Origin: an uncultured Lachnospiraceae bacterium
GTDB lineage: Bacteria > Bacillota > Clostridia > Lachnospirales > Lachnospiraceae
Direction of reading: 5' to 3'
Length of the DNA: 64,000 bases
NCBI GenBank assembly: GCA_945919075.1
Contig: CAMEIX010000011.1
Span: 29,112-93,111, forward strand
Shown: positions 53,388-62,670 of the stretch, one piece after another
How the letters are laid out: every line of letters begins with the position of its first letter
Position numbering within the stretch: position 1 is the first letter of the stretch
Position numbers and translations under genes: made by a program
Notes under the pieces: generated by a model
Database searches by the model: none
Told to the model about the DNA's origin: nothing
What the model saw: the letters and a program-made list of their open reading frames with translations, nothing else

Positions 53388-54314
53388 TCAGTCATTTACC
53401 TTCCTTATGATATCGGATACATCCTGTAAGGAAATAAAAGCGGAATCATCAATTTCATGTACAATGGATTTCAGTTTGTTAATCTGAAAGCGATTAATAA
53501 TAAAGTAAATAATTTCCTTTTCCTCCTTGGAATACCCGCCAACGGCCTTAACGATTGTGCCGCTTGTCTGAAAATTCTCCGCCAGGGCATACGAAATCTT
53601 GGATGCCTTGGTTGTCACAATCATTGCACATTTGGAACGGTCAATTCCCTCTACCACAAAATCAACCGTTTTGGAACCCACAAAGTATGTAACTATGGAA
53701 TACAAGGGTAATATCCAACTCTTTATAACCACTCCACAGATAACGTATAGAATCGTATTAAAGATCATCACAAACGTCCCCAGTGAAATCCCCAGCCTTT
53801 TGGCAAAAACCACGGACAAAACATCCACACCGTCAATGGCACCGCCAAAGCGAATGGTCAGGCCGCTTCCGATACCGGAAATGACACCGCCAAAAATGGC
53901 GCATAATAACAGGTCCGAACCTGCCAGGGGAGATACAAAGGATACATCAATCGGCAAAACGTCCATGATTAAAAAGGACATGAAGGAATATACCATTACC
54001 GTAAATACGGAATAAACCGTAAATGCCATTCCCTGTTTTTTTAATCCAAAGATAAAGATAGGAACGTTTATAATAATCAGAAACAGGGACAATGTTAAGT
54101 ACTCAGGCGTAATCTGGTCCAACAGCATGGAAACACCTGACACCCCACTGTCATATAATTTTACCGGAAAGAGAAAGAGCGTAACACCAAATGCATTAAT
54201 CGTACCGGCCACGATAAGCGCTATAAAATTAGATGGATTCAGCTCTCTGAGCGCATCTTTGAGTTTCGTTCTGAAGTATATACTTAACTTTTTTTCTTTA
54301 CCATCTTTTTCCAT
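53388..54314 (-). CDS. YitT-family membrane protein
   Basis: 308 residues, five to six helices (residues ~25-200) with GVSGVSMLLDQITPEYL and GSGLTIRFGGAIDGVDVL, followed by the soluble DUF2179 domain (MIVTTKASKISYALAENF, GTIVKAVGGYSKEEKEIIYFIINRF). The family is abundant in Firmicutes; its transported compound is not established. It lies 19 nt after the HD-GYP gene. Confidence 0.9.
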   Translation of the reverse strand: MEKDGKEKKLSIYFRTKLKDALRELNPSNFIALIVAGTINAFGVTLFLFPVKLYDSGVSGVSMLLDQITPEYLTLSLFLIIINVPIFIFGLKKQGMAFTVYSVFTVMVYSFMSFLIMDVLPIDVSFVSPLAGSDLLLCAIFGGVISGIGSGLTIRFGGAIDGVDVLSVVFAKRLGISLGTFVMIFNTILYVICGVVIKSWILPLYSIVTYFVGSKTVDFVVEGIDRSKCAMIVTTKASKISYALAENFQTSGTIVKAVGGYSKEEKEIIYFIINRFQINKLKSIVHEIDDSAFISLQDVSDIIRKVND

Positions 54315-54332
54315 TCATACCTCCGTAATCTA

Positions 54333-55637
54333 TTATTCTCCTGAAGCAATTTCCTTATCCTGTTCATAATATACAAGAACTTTATCCTTCGCATTCATAA
54401 ATAATTCCACTAAATCCGGGTCAAAATCTTTACCTGAGCCATTCTGGATAATCTGAAAGCAGGTCTCCACCGGCATGGGGTCACGATAACATCTTTTGGA
54501 GGAAACTGCATCAAACACATCCGCAATGGCCATAATTCTGGCATGAAGAGGTATTTCCCTGCCTTTTAATCCATCCGGATATCCTTTGCCGTTCCACTTT
54601 TCGTGATGGAATCGTGCCACCTCATAAGCAATCTGAAGATACTCCGGGTGATCCAGACTTGCAAAAGTTTCTTTTATAATGTCTCCTCCAACCGCAGCAT
54701 GCTGCTTCATAATCGCATATTCCTCATCCGTAAGCTTGCCGGGTTTCTGGAGAATATAGTCCGGTGTTGAAATTTTACCGATATCATGCATCGGAGCGGC
54801 ATCCACTACATTTCGTATATAATCCTTTGTCACGGACCGGTAGTAAATCGGCTGACGCTGAACTTCATCCAGAAGAATCTGTACATATCCCTGTGTTCTC
54901 CGAATATGCCCGCCGGTACTGTTGTCCCTGTTTTCTACCAGGGTTGCAAACCCCGTTACCATGTTGGCATTGTAACGGTGCAGACGCCTTAAGGACGGAT
55001 CTTCAAAATTTACATAGATTCCAATTATGGTAATCATAGGTACTACTGCAGAAATAAGGATTTCCGGCAGAAGAACCTGCGCAATTAACAGACACAGACT
55101 TAAAAGCAGGAAGGATACGATACTGGACCTTTTTTTCTTTTCCAACGTCCTTCTTTTTGTATAAATCAGAACGAGAATCATTACAAAATGGACAAATAAG
55201 GAAAGATAGCATGCAATTACAGCCGCCCCATAGGAATAATTTGTGGTCTCTCCGTGTATGTAATACAATTTATCCAGGGAACACAGCATAAAAAGTGTCA
55301 CCAGTGCTCCGGGTAAGATGTACAGTGCGAGCTGCTTTTTATTTCGGATGCCCACTGTCTGATTTATCATATACACAAAAATCAGAGACAGCAGAACATT
55401 CATCGATATCAAAAACAGCCCGTGGAACAACAGATTCAGCCAGTCCGGTACGATATCCATGTGATTCACCGTCCAAGCGGTGACACCGTCAAATATGATG
55501 GCCCATGGTGAAATTACAAGAAGTGCATCAAAATACCGGTTACAGGGGAATTGCCTATCCAGTGTATTTTTGACATAAATGACTGTGATGTACAAAACTA
55601 CGATGAGACACCCCAACTGCAGTTTAAATTCAAACAT
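54333..55637 (-). CDS. membrane HD-GYP phosphodiesterase
   Basis: 434 residues: about six or seven helices up to residue 205, then HD-GYP with PMHDIGKISTPDYIL and HHEKWNGKGYPDGL. It is a likely c-di-GMP phosphodiesterase similar in layout to the one at 6995 but with no PAS-like linker. AGGAG lies 6 nt before the start. It shares a strand with its neighbours and is probably in their transcript. Confidence 0.88.
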   Translation of the reverse strand: MFEFKLQLGCLIVVLYITVIYVKNTLDRQFPCNRYFDALLVISPWAIIFDGVTAWTVNHMDIVPDWLNLLFHGLFLISMNVLLSLIFVYMINQTVGIRNKKQLALYILPGALVTLFMLCSLDKLYYIHGETTNYSYGAAVIACYLSLFVHFVMILVLIYTKRRTLEKKKRSSIVSFLLLSLCLLIAQVLLPEILISAVVPMITIIGIYVNFEDPSLRRLHRYNANMVTGFATLVENRDNSTGGHIRRTQGYVQILLDEVQRQPIYYRSVTKDYIRNVVDAAPMHDIGKISTPDYILQKPGKLTDEEYAIMKQHAAVGGDIIKETFASLDHPEYLQIAYEVARFHHEKWNGKGYPDGLKGREIPLHARIMAIADVFDAVSSKRCYRDPMPVETCFQIIQNGSGKDFDPDLVELFMNAKDKVLVYYEQDKEIASGE

Positions 55638-55714
55638 ACTATGCTCCTATTCTTTGCCATTCAGCCAGATTTCTTTTGCAAAATCAAGCAGATTCCGGAT
55701 TTCCTCTTCAAAAA

Positions 55715-56683
55715 TTATATCGCTTTTTGTAATTCCTGTAAAGCATGGGATCCCGGCAGAATCACTGTGGCAATTTTTCCTAAAACCGTTCCGAAGGGCA
55801 ATAGTAAAAGCATGGTTACAACATTAAACGTGGTATGAAGATTTGCTATCTGGGCTGATGCATCTCCGGGTGTCCAGCTTTCCACCATGGTAATTAGCGG
55901 AGTAGTAAGACACAGGAAAGTAAATAATACCGTTCCGAAAATATTAAACATGAAATGAATCAGTGTGGTTCTCTTTGCGTTTCTGTTTGTTCCTGCCGAA
56001 GCCAGAAATGCGGTAATGCATGTACCAATGTTCTGCCCGAATAATACGAATGCCGCGCTCTTTAGTTCTATCACTCCGCTATCAGCCAGGGTCTGCAGAA
56101 TCCCGACAGAAGCGGATGAAGACTGGATTAATGACGTAAAACCTGCCCCTGCCATAATTCCCAATAACGGATTTTTAAATTTTGTCAGAAGATTGATAAA
56201 GCTTTGTGTATCTGCCAGGGGCGACATGGCAGCCCCCATCATGTCCATACCGATGAACAGGACTCCTAACCCTGCCATAATCTCCCCTACATACTTCAGC
56301 TTTTCGTTTTTGATAAATACAATGATCACAACACCCAGAAAAGCTATCATTTTCGCTATCTCTCCAACATCCAAAGCAATCAGCTGTCCGGTTACCGTTG
56401 TCCCGATGTTGGCACCCATAATAATCCAGATAGCCTGATTCAGTGTCATCAGACCGGAGTTGACAAATCCTACCACCATAACCGTTGTTGCTGACGATGA
56501 TTGGATAATTGCAGTAATCACAGTCCCTACCAGTACACCCGCAAATCGGTTTGTTGTCAGTTTTTCCAAAATAATTTTCAGTTTATCTCCGGCTGCGGCC
56601 TCAAGACCGGTACTCATCATATGCATTCCGTACAGAAACAGCGCCAGCCCGCCAAGTAAACCCATGACGTATGTAAAATTCAT
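55715..56683 (-). CDS. Na+/phosphate symporter family protein, without PhoU domain
   Basis: 322 residues with the same two QSSSATTVMVVGFVNSG / QSSSASVGILQTLADSG repeats as the gene at 39681, but it stops after the membrane part (LQELQKAI). In another frame the DNA goes on past the stop with a protein-like stretch to 55640, so a small frameshift at the end is possible. It begins 3 nt after pyk. Confidence 0.87.
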   Translation of the reverse strand: MNFTYVMGLLGGLALFLYGMHMMSTGLEAAAGDKLKIILEKLTTNRFAGVLVGTVITAIIQSSSATTVMVVGFVNSGLMTLNQAIWIIMGANIGTTVTGQLIALDVGEIAKMIAFLGVVIIVFIKNEKLKYVGEIMAGLGVLFIGMDMMGAAMSPLADTQSFINLLTKFKNPLLGIMAGAGFTSLIQSSSASVGILQTLADSGVIELKSAAFVLFGQNIGTCITAFLASAGTNRNAKRTTLIHFMFNIFGTVLFTFLCLTTPLITMVESWTPGDASAQIANLHTTFNVVTMLLLLPFGTVLGKIATVILPGSHALQELQKAI

Positions 56684-56686
56684 ATA

Positions 56687-58099
56687 TTAAATCCTTTCCA
56701 CCTTAATCATGTTTGTATTTCCTGTGTTTCCGTCCATTAATCCTCCTGTCAGGACCACATTGTCTCCCTCCTTAAGGCCAAATACTGCTCTTGCCCTTTT
56801 GAGGTCATTTTTAAACATATCCTCCATGGATGTAAACTTTTCACATAAAACCGGTGTTACTCCCCAACTCATATTTAGTTTTCTCCACCCTCTTTCGGAG
56901 GTTGTCATACCAATAATATCCACCGGACATCGGAATCTGCTGACCATTCTTGCGGTATGTCCCGTTAACGAATTGACCACAATGCATTTTGCGTTGACAT
57001 CAATTGCCATCGCACAGGCAGAATGGGATACTGCATCCAGATTATCTTTGATGGTAAATTCCGTGGTTTTGAAGTGTTTGTCGTAATGGATGCTTTTTTC
57101 CGTAAATGCTACGGTTTCCACCATGTTTTTTACTGCTGCGACAGGATATTTACCGGATGCCGTTTCTCCGGAAAGCATAACCGCAGACGTGCCATCGTAA
57201 ACCGCATTTGCAACATCCGATAATTCTGCTCTTGTAGGCCTTGGATTATGAATCATGGATTCTAGCATCTCTGTTGCCGTAATAACCCGTTTTCCAAGCA
57301 GTCTGCACTTACTGATCAGATACTTTTGGACGGCAGGGACCTCCATGGCAGGAATCTCCACACCCAGGTCCCCCCTTGCAATCATAATTCCGTCTGCAAT
57401 CTCACAGATTTCCTCAATATTTTCCACTCCGGCCCTGTTTTCTATCTTGGCGATGATATCAATATCCTTCCCACCGTTCTTATCCAAAAAGGCCCGCATA
57501 TCCGCTATGTCCTGGTTTTTTGACACAAAGGAAGCTGCTATAAAATCCACCTTGTTCTTAATGCCGAACAACAGATCTTCTTTATCCTGTTCGCTAAGAA
57601 ATTCATGCTTCATGACCTTGCCGGGGAAATTCATACTTTTACGATTGGATAATTCTCCCCCTGTCACCACTTTACATTTTGCCTCTGTATCATTTATTTC
57701 CACGACCTTAAAAACAACCAATCCGTTATTTACCAGTATGGTATCTCCCACTCTGAGATTTTCCATAAGCTGTTTATAATTCACGGACACCCTCTTTTCA
57801 TTTCCCTCAATCTCTTTGGTGGTAAAAGTGAATTCGTCACCTTCGTGTAGCCAAATCTTTCCATTCTCAAAGGTTTTTATACGATACTCCGGTCCCTTTG
57901 TATCCAACATAATGGGAATCGGCAGGTTCAACCTTTCTCTGACCTTTTTGACCGCATCTATCTTTTTCTGGTGCTCCTCATGTGTACCATGAGAAAAATT
58001 CAATCTTGCAACATTCATTCCTGCAAGACACATTTCACAAAGAACCGTAATTTCTTCGCAAGCCGGTCCAATCGTACATATTATCTTAGTTTTTCTCAT
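56687..58099 (-). CDS. pyk: pyruvate kinase
   Basis: About 470 residues from MRKTKIICTIGPA. It contains GMNVARLNFSHGTHEEH, IMLDTKGPEYR, IIAKIENRAGVENI with the catalytic Lys, IARGDLGVEIP and ITATEMLESMIHNPRPTRAE. It turns phosphoenolpyruvate and ADP into pyruvate and ATP. There is no C-terminal PEP-utiliser domain. GAGG is 9 nt before the ATG at 58099; a longer start is not needed and would cover the small ORF. Confidence 0.95.
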   Translation of the reverse strand: MRKTKIICTIGPACEEITVLCEMCLAGMNVARLNFSHGTHEEHQKKIDAVKKVRERLNLPIPIMLDTKGPEYRIKTFENGKIWLHEGDEFTFTTKEIEGNEKRVSVNYKQLMENLRVGDTILVNNGLVVFKVVEINDTEAKCKVVTGGELSNRKSMNFPGKVMKHEFLSEQDKEDLLFGIKNKVDFIAASFVSKNQDIADMRAFLDKNGGKDIDIIAKIENRAGVENIEEICEIADGIMIARGDLGVEIPAMEVPAVQKYLISKCRLLGKRVITATEMLESMIHNPRPTRAELSDVANAVYDGTSAVMLSGETASGKYPVAAVKNMVETVAFTEKSIHYDKHFKTTEFTIKDNLDAVSHSACAMAIDVNAKCIVVNSLTGHTARMVSRFRCPVDIIGMTTSERGWRKLNMSWGVTPVLCEKFTSMEDMFKNDLKRARAVFGLKEGDNVVLTGGLMDGNTGNTNMIKVERI

Positions 58100-58232
58100 C
58101 TCTGCATTCCTCACATTCATCTGTCTTATTTTTCTCCTCTTTTGCAAATGTACCGCCATTATCCACCCGCCAGCTCCAGATGCCGGCAACCAAAGCAATG
58201 ACGCACAATAATACCGCAATCATGTCCTGCAT
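58086..58232 (-). CDS. 48-residue membrane protein overlapping pyk
   Basis: A short frame with its own GGAGGAATGG site encodes MQDMIAVLLCVIALVAGIWS, one membrane helix (~4-20), then a charged tail with DECEEC. Its last 14 nt overlap the start of pyruvate kinase in another frame, which suggests coupled translation. It is too short for ordinary gene finding but looks real from site, helix and overlap. Confidence 0.65.
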   Translation of the reverse strand: MQDMIAVLLCVIALVAGIWSWRVDNGGTFAKEEKNKTDECEECRDEKN

Positions 58233-58248
58233 TCCATTCCTCCATTCC

Positions 58249-58284
58249 GGGCATAACAAATAAGCATACCCGCCCCGTATGCCC
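58249..58284 (-). other. possible hairpin before small membrane gene
   Basis: GGGCATA (58249-58255) can pair with 58278-58284, and GCATA at 58264 with the same strand, so two forms compete. It lies between the secreted protein gene at 58349 and the small ORF and may be a weak terminator. Confidence 0.35.
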
Positions 58285-58348
58285 CACCATTTTCATTTTT
58301 GCGTACATGAATAAGCCTGCGTTTTCCCAGGCCGAAAAATGGAGACTG

Positions 58349-58765
58349 TCAGATGTGCTTCTTTCCGTCAGATTTGTGAATATAGTTTATGACAAGTTCC
58401 TGCTGATTTTCCGATACGGATTGTATCGTCTCGAAATGTGTATAGAATTTTCCTTCGTTTAAGGAAACGATATTAAGACACAGCAGAGACAGGGCTGCCT
58501 TGGTATCCCTTCTCTGTTGCGCCAGTCGACCCATGAATTGTCCCTGACCTAAGTTTCCCCGGCTTCCTATTGTTTCTGCAGTGCATGACTTAGCATCTGC
58601 AATAACAGAATCCACAGGTACCATACTGGAAGCCGAAGCTTGTTCAGGTGCGCACACAAACCCGGAATCTACTCTGAAACTATCAAAGTACATCCCTGAA
58701 ACAAGTATAAATAGCATAAGCATTACACTTATAAGTCTGCTTTGTTTTTTACGCACGATGCCCAA
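58349..58765 (-). CDS. small secreted or anchored protein of unknown function
   Basis: 138 residues. A basic N-terminus and helix (SRLISVMLMLFILVSGMYF) act as signal or anchor, then a Ser/Ala linker and a basic soluble part with AQQRRDTKAALSLLCLNIV. Two or three Cys are present. I do not recognise the family. It stands between the GGDEF gene and the pyk operon on the same strand. Confidence 0.55.
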   Translation of the reverse strand: MGIVRKKQSRLISVMLMLFILVSGMYFDSFRVDSGFVCAPEQASASSMVPVDSVIADAKSCTAETIGSRGNLGQGQFMGRLAQQRRDTKAALSLLCLNIVSLNEGKFYTHFETIQSVSENQQELVINYIHKSDGKKHI

Positions 58766-58835
58766 CCTTTCCGGTCATTTCTGTTATTTATTTTACTGTA
58801 ATAATTCTGCAACGACCTGCTGCACTACTTTTCCA

Positions 58836-59879
58836 TTATTCTGTAATGACGATGTTACGTCCGCTTTCTTTTGCTTTATAAAGCTTTTCGTCCGCATCCT
58901 TAATATTATCTTCAATGGATTTGCCCGGATCAAGACGGGTAACACCAAAACTCATAGTTACTTTAATCTTAAGTTCCTCAAATTCGCATACGGAATCCAT
59001 AATCAGACATCTCATGCGCTCCGCAATCTCTGCCGCTCCCATCATGTCCGTATCCTGTAAAACCACGATAAATTCCTCCCCGCCCCAGCGGTATACACTA
59101 TCGCAGATTCTGAGATTCCTGGTAAAAATATCTGCCACATGACGAAGCACCGCATCTCCTGCATTATGTCCGTATGTATCATTTACTTTCTTAAAGAAAT
59201 CAATATCACAGATAAAAAGGGAAACGGCTCTGTTGCTTGCCGTATCTGCCAGAATCTTAGCAACACTCTTGTTATAGTCATTATAAAATCCCATACGATT
59301 CTTAATGCAGGTAAGCTTATCGTGCATGGAATCATCCAGGAATGCCTCTGACTCCAAAGTAATTCCACAAATAAATGCTGCCAGGGAAAGCCTTCTGGTA
59401 TCCTCTTCCAAATCAAATTTGCCGTCGTTATCCAGCTTATTAATGGCCTGATAAGCTCCGATAAACTCCCCCTTACAATTGGAAATCGGCATTACCAGGA
59501 TGGACTTTGTGACATAACCGGTACTCTTATCCACATCTGCGTTAAAATCCGGATTATGATAAGGGTCATGGGTAATAATCGTGCGTTTTTCCTTGAGTGC
59601 CTTTCCCACAAGTCCGGTACCCTCCGGAATGATAATCCGATCGGTTCCCACAGCCGCCGTGGTCCATAATTCATGCCTTCTTTTGTCCCATTTCCAGAAA
59701 CTCGCCCTGTCCGCATTGACAAGTGTTCTTCCGAGATCGGTTAAAAGTCTGAAAATCTGTGCATGGTCATTATTGGCCTGGTCATCCGCCTTGGACATTT
59801 CCTTATACAGGTTTTCCGTTATCTCAAAAATTTGATTTAACAGTTCTTCTGACGTTCTATTACCGATTTTATCACACAT
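58836..59879 (-). CDS. GAF-GGDEF diguanylate cyclase
   Basis: 347 residues: N-terminal helices, a GAF domain (ASFWKWDKRRHELWTTAAVG to AYQAINKLDNDGKF), and a GGDEF domain with the active-site RWGGEEFIVVL. It makes c-di-GMP from GTP, probably controlled by a small ligand at the GAF part. No RxxD inhibitory site is evident just before GGEEF. It counters the two HD-GYP enzymes of this window. Confidence 0.92.
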   Translation of the reverse strand: MCDKIGNRTSEELLNQIFEITENLYKEMSKADDQANNDHAQIFRLLTDLGRTLVNADRASFWKWDKRRHELWTTAAVGTDRIIIPEGTGLVGKALKEKRTIITHDPYHNPDFNADVDKSTGYVTKSILVMPISNCKGEFIGAYQAINKLDNDGKFDLEEDTRRLSLAAFICGITLESEAFLDDSMHDKLTCIKNRMGFYNDYNKSVAKILADTASNRAVSLFICDIDFFKKVNDTYGHNAGDAVLRHVADIFTRNLRICDSVYRWGGEEFIVVLQDTDMMGAAEIAERMRCLIMDSVCEFEELKIKVTMSFGVTRLDPGKSIEDNIKDADEKLYKAKESGRNIVITE

Positions 59880-60008
59880 GAACGATTTCTCCTTTCTATT
59901 TGCTCCAATATTTGGTATACTACATATAATAATATCAGTTTGTTCTCTATAAGTAAATTGTGTTTTTTAAAAAACCTTGTTTCGTTTTGTTATTTTTTGG
60001 AGGTGTTT

Positions 60009-61868
60009 ATGAAATCCCGGCAAAAAAACCTGTTCGCTATTGCGGAATTGGTGTTGGTTCTGCTCTTTACCTTTTCCATCACGTTTTCGGATGCATTATT
60101 TTCCGTAGACTGCCTTTTGCGGGACAAGATTTATCAATCTCCCCGGGGTATCAATAACAAAATTAAAATCATTGCCATTGATGATGAGACCTTGCGGCAA
60201 CTTGGTCCCATGGGTACCTGGGACCGCAGCATCTATGCCGATGCTCTGAACATTCTGGGCGATTATCCCGCTGTCATCGGTATGGATATTATGTTCTTTG
60301 GGGAAATGACTCCGGAGGGTGACCGTAAATTTATGGAGGCCTGTGCTTTGCATGACAATATTGTTGCCGGCTCCTACATTAATTTTAACAGTGTTTATAA
60401 AACAGATGAAAACGGTAACGGCTATATTGACCATTATCATGTGGAAGAAATTGAATTCCCCATTATTTCCGATATGTGTGAAACCGGTTTTGTCAATGCC
60501 TCCCCGGATGAAGACGGAGTACTGCGCTCTGCTCTTCTTACAATAGAAGTTCCTGAGCTATATGGAAACCGGACTTTTAACAGTTTTGCTTCCACCATAT
60601 ATACCATGTATTGCGAGCGCAACCAGATTGTCCCCCATGTATCTGCCTTAGACCACAACCAAAACATGTGGATTTCCTATGCAGGCCGCCCCGGTGACTA
60701 CGAAATCATTCCTCTCTGTGATCTTTTAAATGGAAACTACAATCCGGCTGTTTTTACGGACTGTATTGTCTTAATGGGTGCTTATGCCTCCGGTTTGTAC
60801 GACCAGTATTCCGTACCGAACAGTTCACAGCAGATGTTTGGAGTGGAAATTCATGCCAATATTATACAGGCCCTTCTGGATGGAAAAAATCCCGTACCCG
60901 CAGGCCGTTTTATGGTGTCTCTTATTACTGCCCTATTGGCAGTCCTTGCTTATGCTGTTTCCCAAAAAGGAAATGTCAAATTTTCCACCCCCTTTGTACT
61001 ACTCATTTTCATAGGGTGGATTTTGGGCTGTGTATTCCTTTATAATGCCGGTTACATATTACCGTTAGTTTACACGCCTTTGTTTGCCTTGGCGGGATAT
61101 ATAATCAATCTGGTGCGCCATTATGTGAAAGCAGCGGCGGAAAAAAGAAAAATTACCAACGCTTTCCGGAAATATGTGGCCCCCCAGGTAGTGGATGAAA
61201 TTGCCAAATCCGGCAAATACCACATCACTCTGGGTGGTGAGAACCGTAACATTGCCGTTTTATTTGTGGATATCCGTGGTTTTACCCCTATGTCCGAAAG
61301 TTTGGAGCCGGAGCAGGTGGTGGATATTCTAAACAGTTACCTGAATCTTACCACCAATGCTATTTTTAATAACGGAGGTACCTTGGATAAATTCATCGGA
61401 GATGCCACCATGGCAGTCTTCAATGCACCCTTCGACCTGGATGATTATGTTTTCCGGGCAGTCAAGACTGCTTATGAAATTGTACAGGGTGGAAATGCCA
61501 TTGAAGAGAAGTTTCTGGAGAAGTACGGAAAAAGCGTCAGCTTTGGTGTAGGTGTCAACTGCGGAAATGCGGTTGTAGGCAATATCGGCTGCGATTTTAG
61601 AATGGATTATACCGCCATCGGTGATACCGTAAACACTGCTGCGAGATTGGAATCCAATGCCAAACGGGGTCAGGTGCTTATCAGTGAAGCAGTTTACGAG
61701 AAGGTAAAAGATCGTATTACGGCAGACCCTATCGGAGAAATTCCTCTAAAGGGAAAATCCAAAGGTGTCTTTGTATATTCCCTAACTGAAATTACAGGTG
61801 ATATGAAACCAGAGCGTTTATCGGAAAGTACTCCGGAAAACAATACTACAACAGGAGATAAAAAATGA
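60009..61868 (+). CDS. CHASE2-domain class III adenylate/guanylate cyclase
   Basis: About 619 residues. A first helix, an extracellular CHASE2 domain (~30-290, with IAIDDETLRQLGPMGTWDR), three helices (~300-370), then a class III cyclase domain with NIAVLFVDIRGFTPMSE, KFIGDATMAVFNAP and DYTAIGDTVNTAARLES. Both metal Asp are present, so it likely makes cAMP or cGMP. The start at 60009 has GGAGGTG 5 nt upstream, better than the ATG 69 nt earlier. It overlaps the next gene by ATGA. Confidence 0.9.
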   Translation: MKSRQKNLFAIAELVLVLLFTFSITFSDALFSVDCLLRDKIYQSPRGINNKIKIIAIDDETLRQLGPMGTWDRSIYADALNILGDYPAVIGMDIMFFGEMTPEGDRKFMEACALHDNIVAGSYINFNSVYKTDENGNGYIDHYHVEEIEFPIISDMCETGFVNASPDEDGVLRSALLTIEVPELYGNRTFNSFASTIYTMYCERNQIVPHVSALDHNQNMWISYAGRPGDYEIIPLCDLLNGNYNPAVFTDCIVLMGAYASGLYDQYSVPNSSQQMFGVEIHANIIQALLDGKNPVPAGRFMVSLITALLAVLAYAVSQKGNVKFSTPFVLLIFIGWILGCVFLYNAGYILPLVYTPLFALAGYIINLVRHYVKAAAEKRKITNAFRKYVAPQVVDEIAKSGKYHITLGGENRNIAVLFVDIRGFTPMSESLEPEQVVDILNSYLNLTTNAIFNNGGTLDKFIGDATMAVFNAPFDLDDYVFRAVKTAYEIVQGGNAIEEKFLEKYGKSVSFGVGVNCGNAVVGNIGCDFRMDYTAIGDTVNTAARLESNAKRGQVLISEAVYEKVKDRITADPIGEIPLKGKSKGVFVYSLTEITGDMKPERLSESTPENNTTTGDKK

Positions 61869-62638
61869 GCCGTTTTCTAATCATTCCGGACAGGAATCAT
61901 TTGGCAGAAAGCCTCTCTCTATCTGCCCGCTACAATCTGGGTTTTGAATTTAATGATTTTTTTCTACCGGACGTATTGGACGATTCTGCACTGTGCCTGT
62001 CCGTTATCCGTCAATATAAGGAGGCCGGACTCCCCTCCCTTTGCACCTGTCACGGAGATTTTTTTGATGTCCTCGTATTCAGTGAGGATGCCAGGATTCG
62101 CCATATTTCCGAGATGCGGATTTTACAGAGTTTAAAGATTGCAGAACAGATTGGGGCATCCTCCGTCATATTTCATACCAATCATAACCCCATGTTAAAA
62201 GCGGAGACCTACATCCAAGGCTGGCTTTCCAAAAACGAGGATTTCTGGAGCCATATTCTGGAAGAGCAGCCCCATTTGAATATCTATATAGAAAATATGT
62301 TTGATGATTCTCCCCAAATGCTGCGGATGCTATCGGAAAGATTATGCCGTTTTGCCAATTACGGGGTATGCTACGATTATGCACATGCTGCCCTGTCCGG
62401 TGTACCGAATGAAATATGGAGCAGTACTCTGGCTCCCTATATCAGACATATACATATTAATGATAATGATCTTACTTCCGACCTCCACCTCGCCGTGGGA
62501 GACGGAAAAATTAACTGGGATCATTTTATTCTTGAGAGAACCCGCTATTTTCCGAATGCAACTGTTCTTATTGAAACTACCTCTTTGGAAAATCAGCGTC
62601 GTTCCATTGATTTTTTGAGTTCCAAAGGTTTACTGTAA
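61865..62638 (+). CDS. sugar phosphate isomerase/epimerase-like TIM-barrel protein
   Basis: 257 residues of the xylose-isomerase-like TIM-barrel group. SSVIFHTNHNP, IYIENMFDDSPQML, YGVCYDYAHAALSG, IRHIHINDND and VLIETTSLEN supply the metal-binding Glu, Asp and His pattern. The reaction is unknown. Translational overlap with the cyclase gene suggests shared expression, and the FecR gene follows 33 nt later. Confidence 0.82.
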   Translation: MSRFLIIPDRNHLAESLSLSARYNLGFEFNDFFLPDVLDDSALCLSVIRQYKEAGLPSLCTCHGDFFDVLVFSEDARIRHISEMRILQSLKIAEQIGASSVIFHTNHNPMLKAETYIQGWLSKNEDFWSHILEEQPHLNIYIENMFDDSPQMLRMLSERLCRFANYGVCYDYAHAALSGVPNEIWSSTLAPYIRHIHINDNDLTSDLHLAVGDGKINWDHFILERTRYFPNATVLIETTSLENQRRSIDFLSSKGLL

Positions 62639-62670
62639 CCCCACAACCCTATTCATCATGGAGGCTATTT

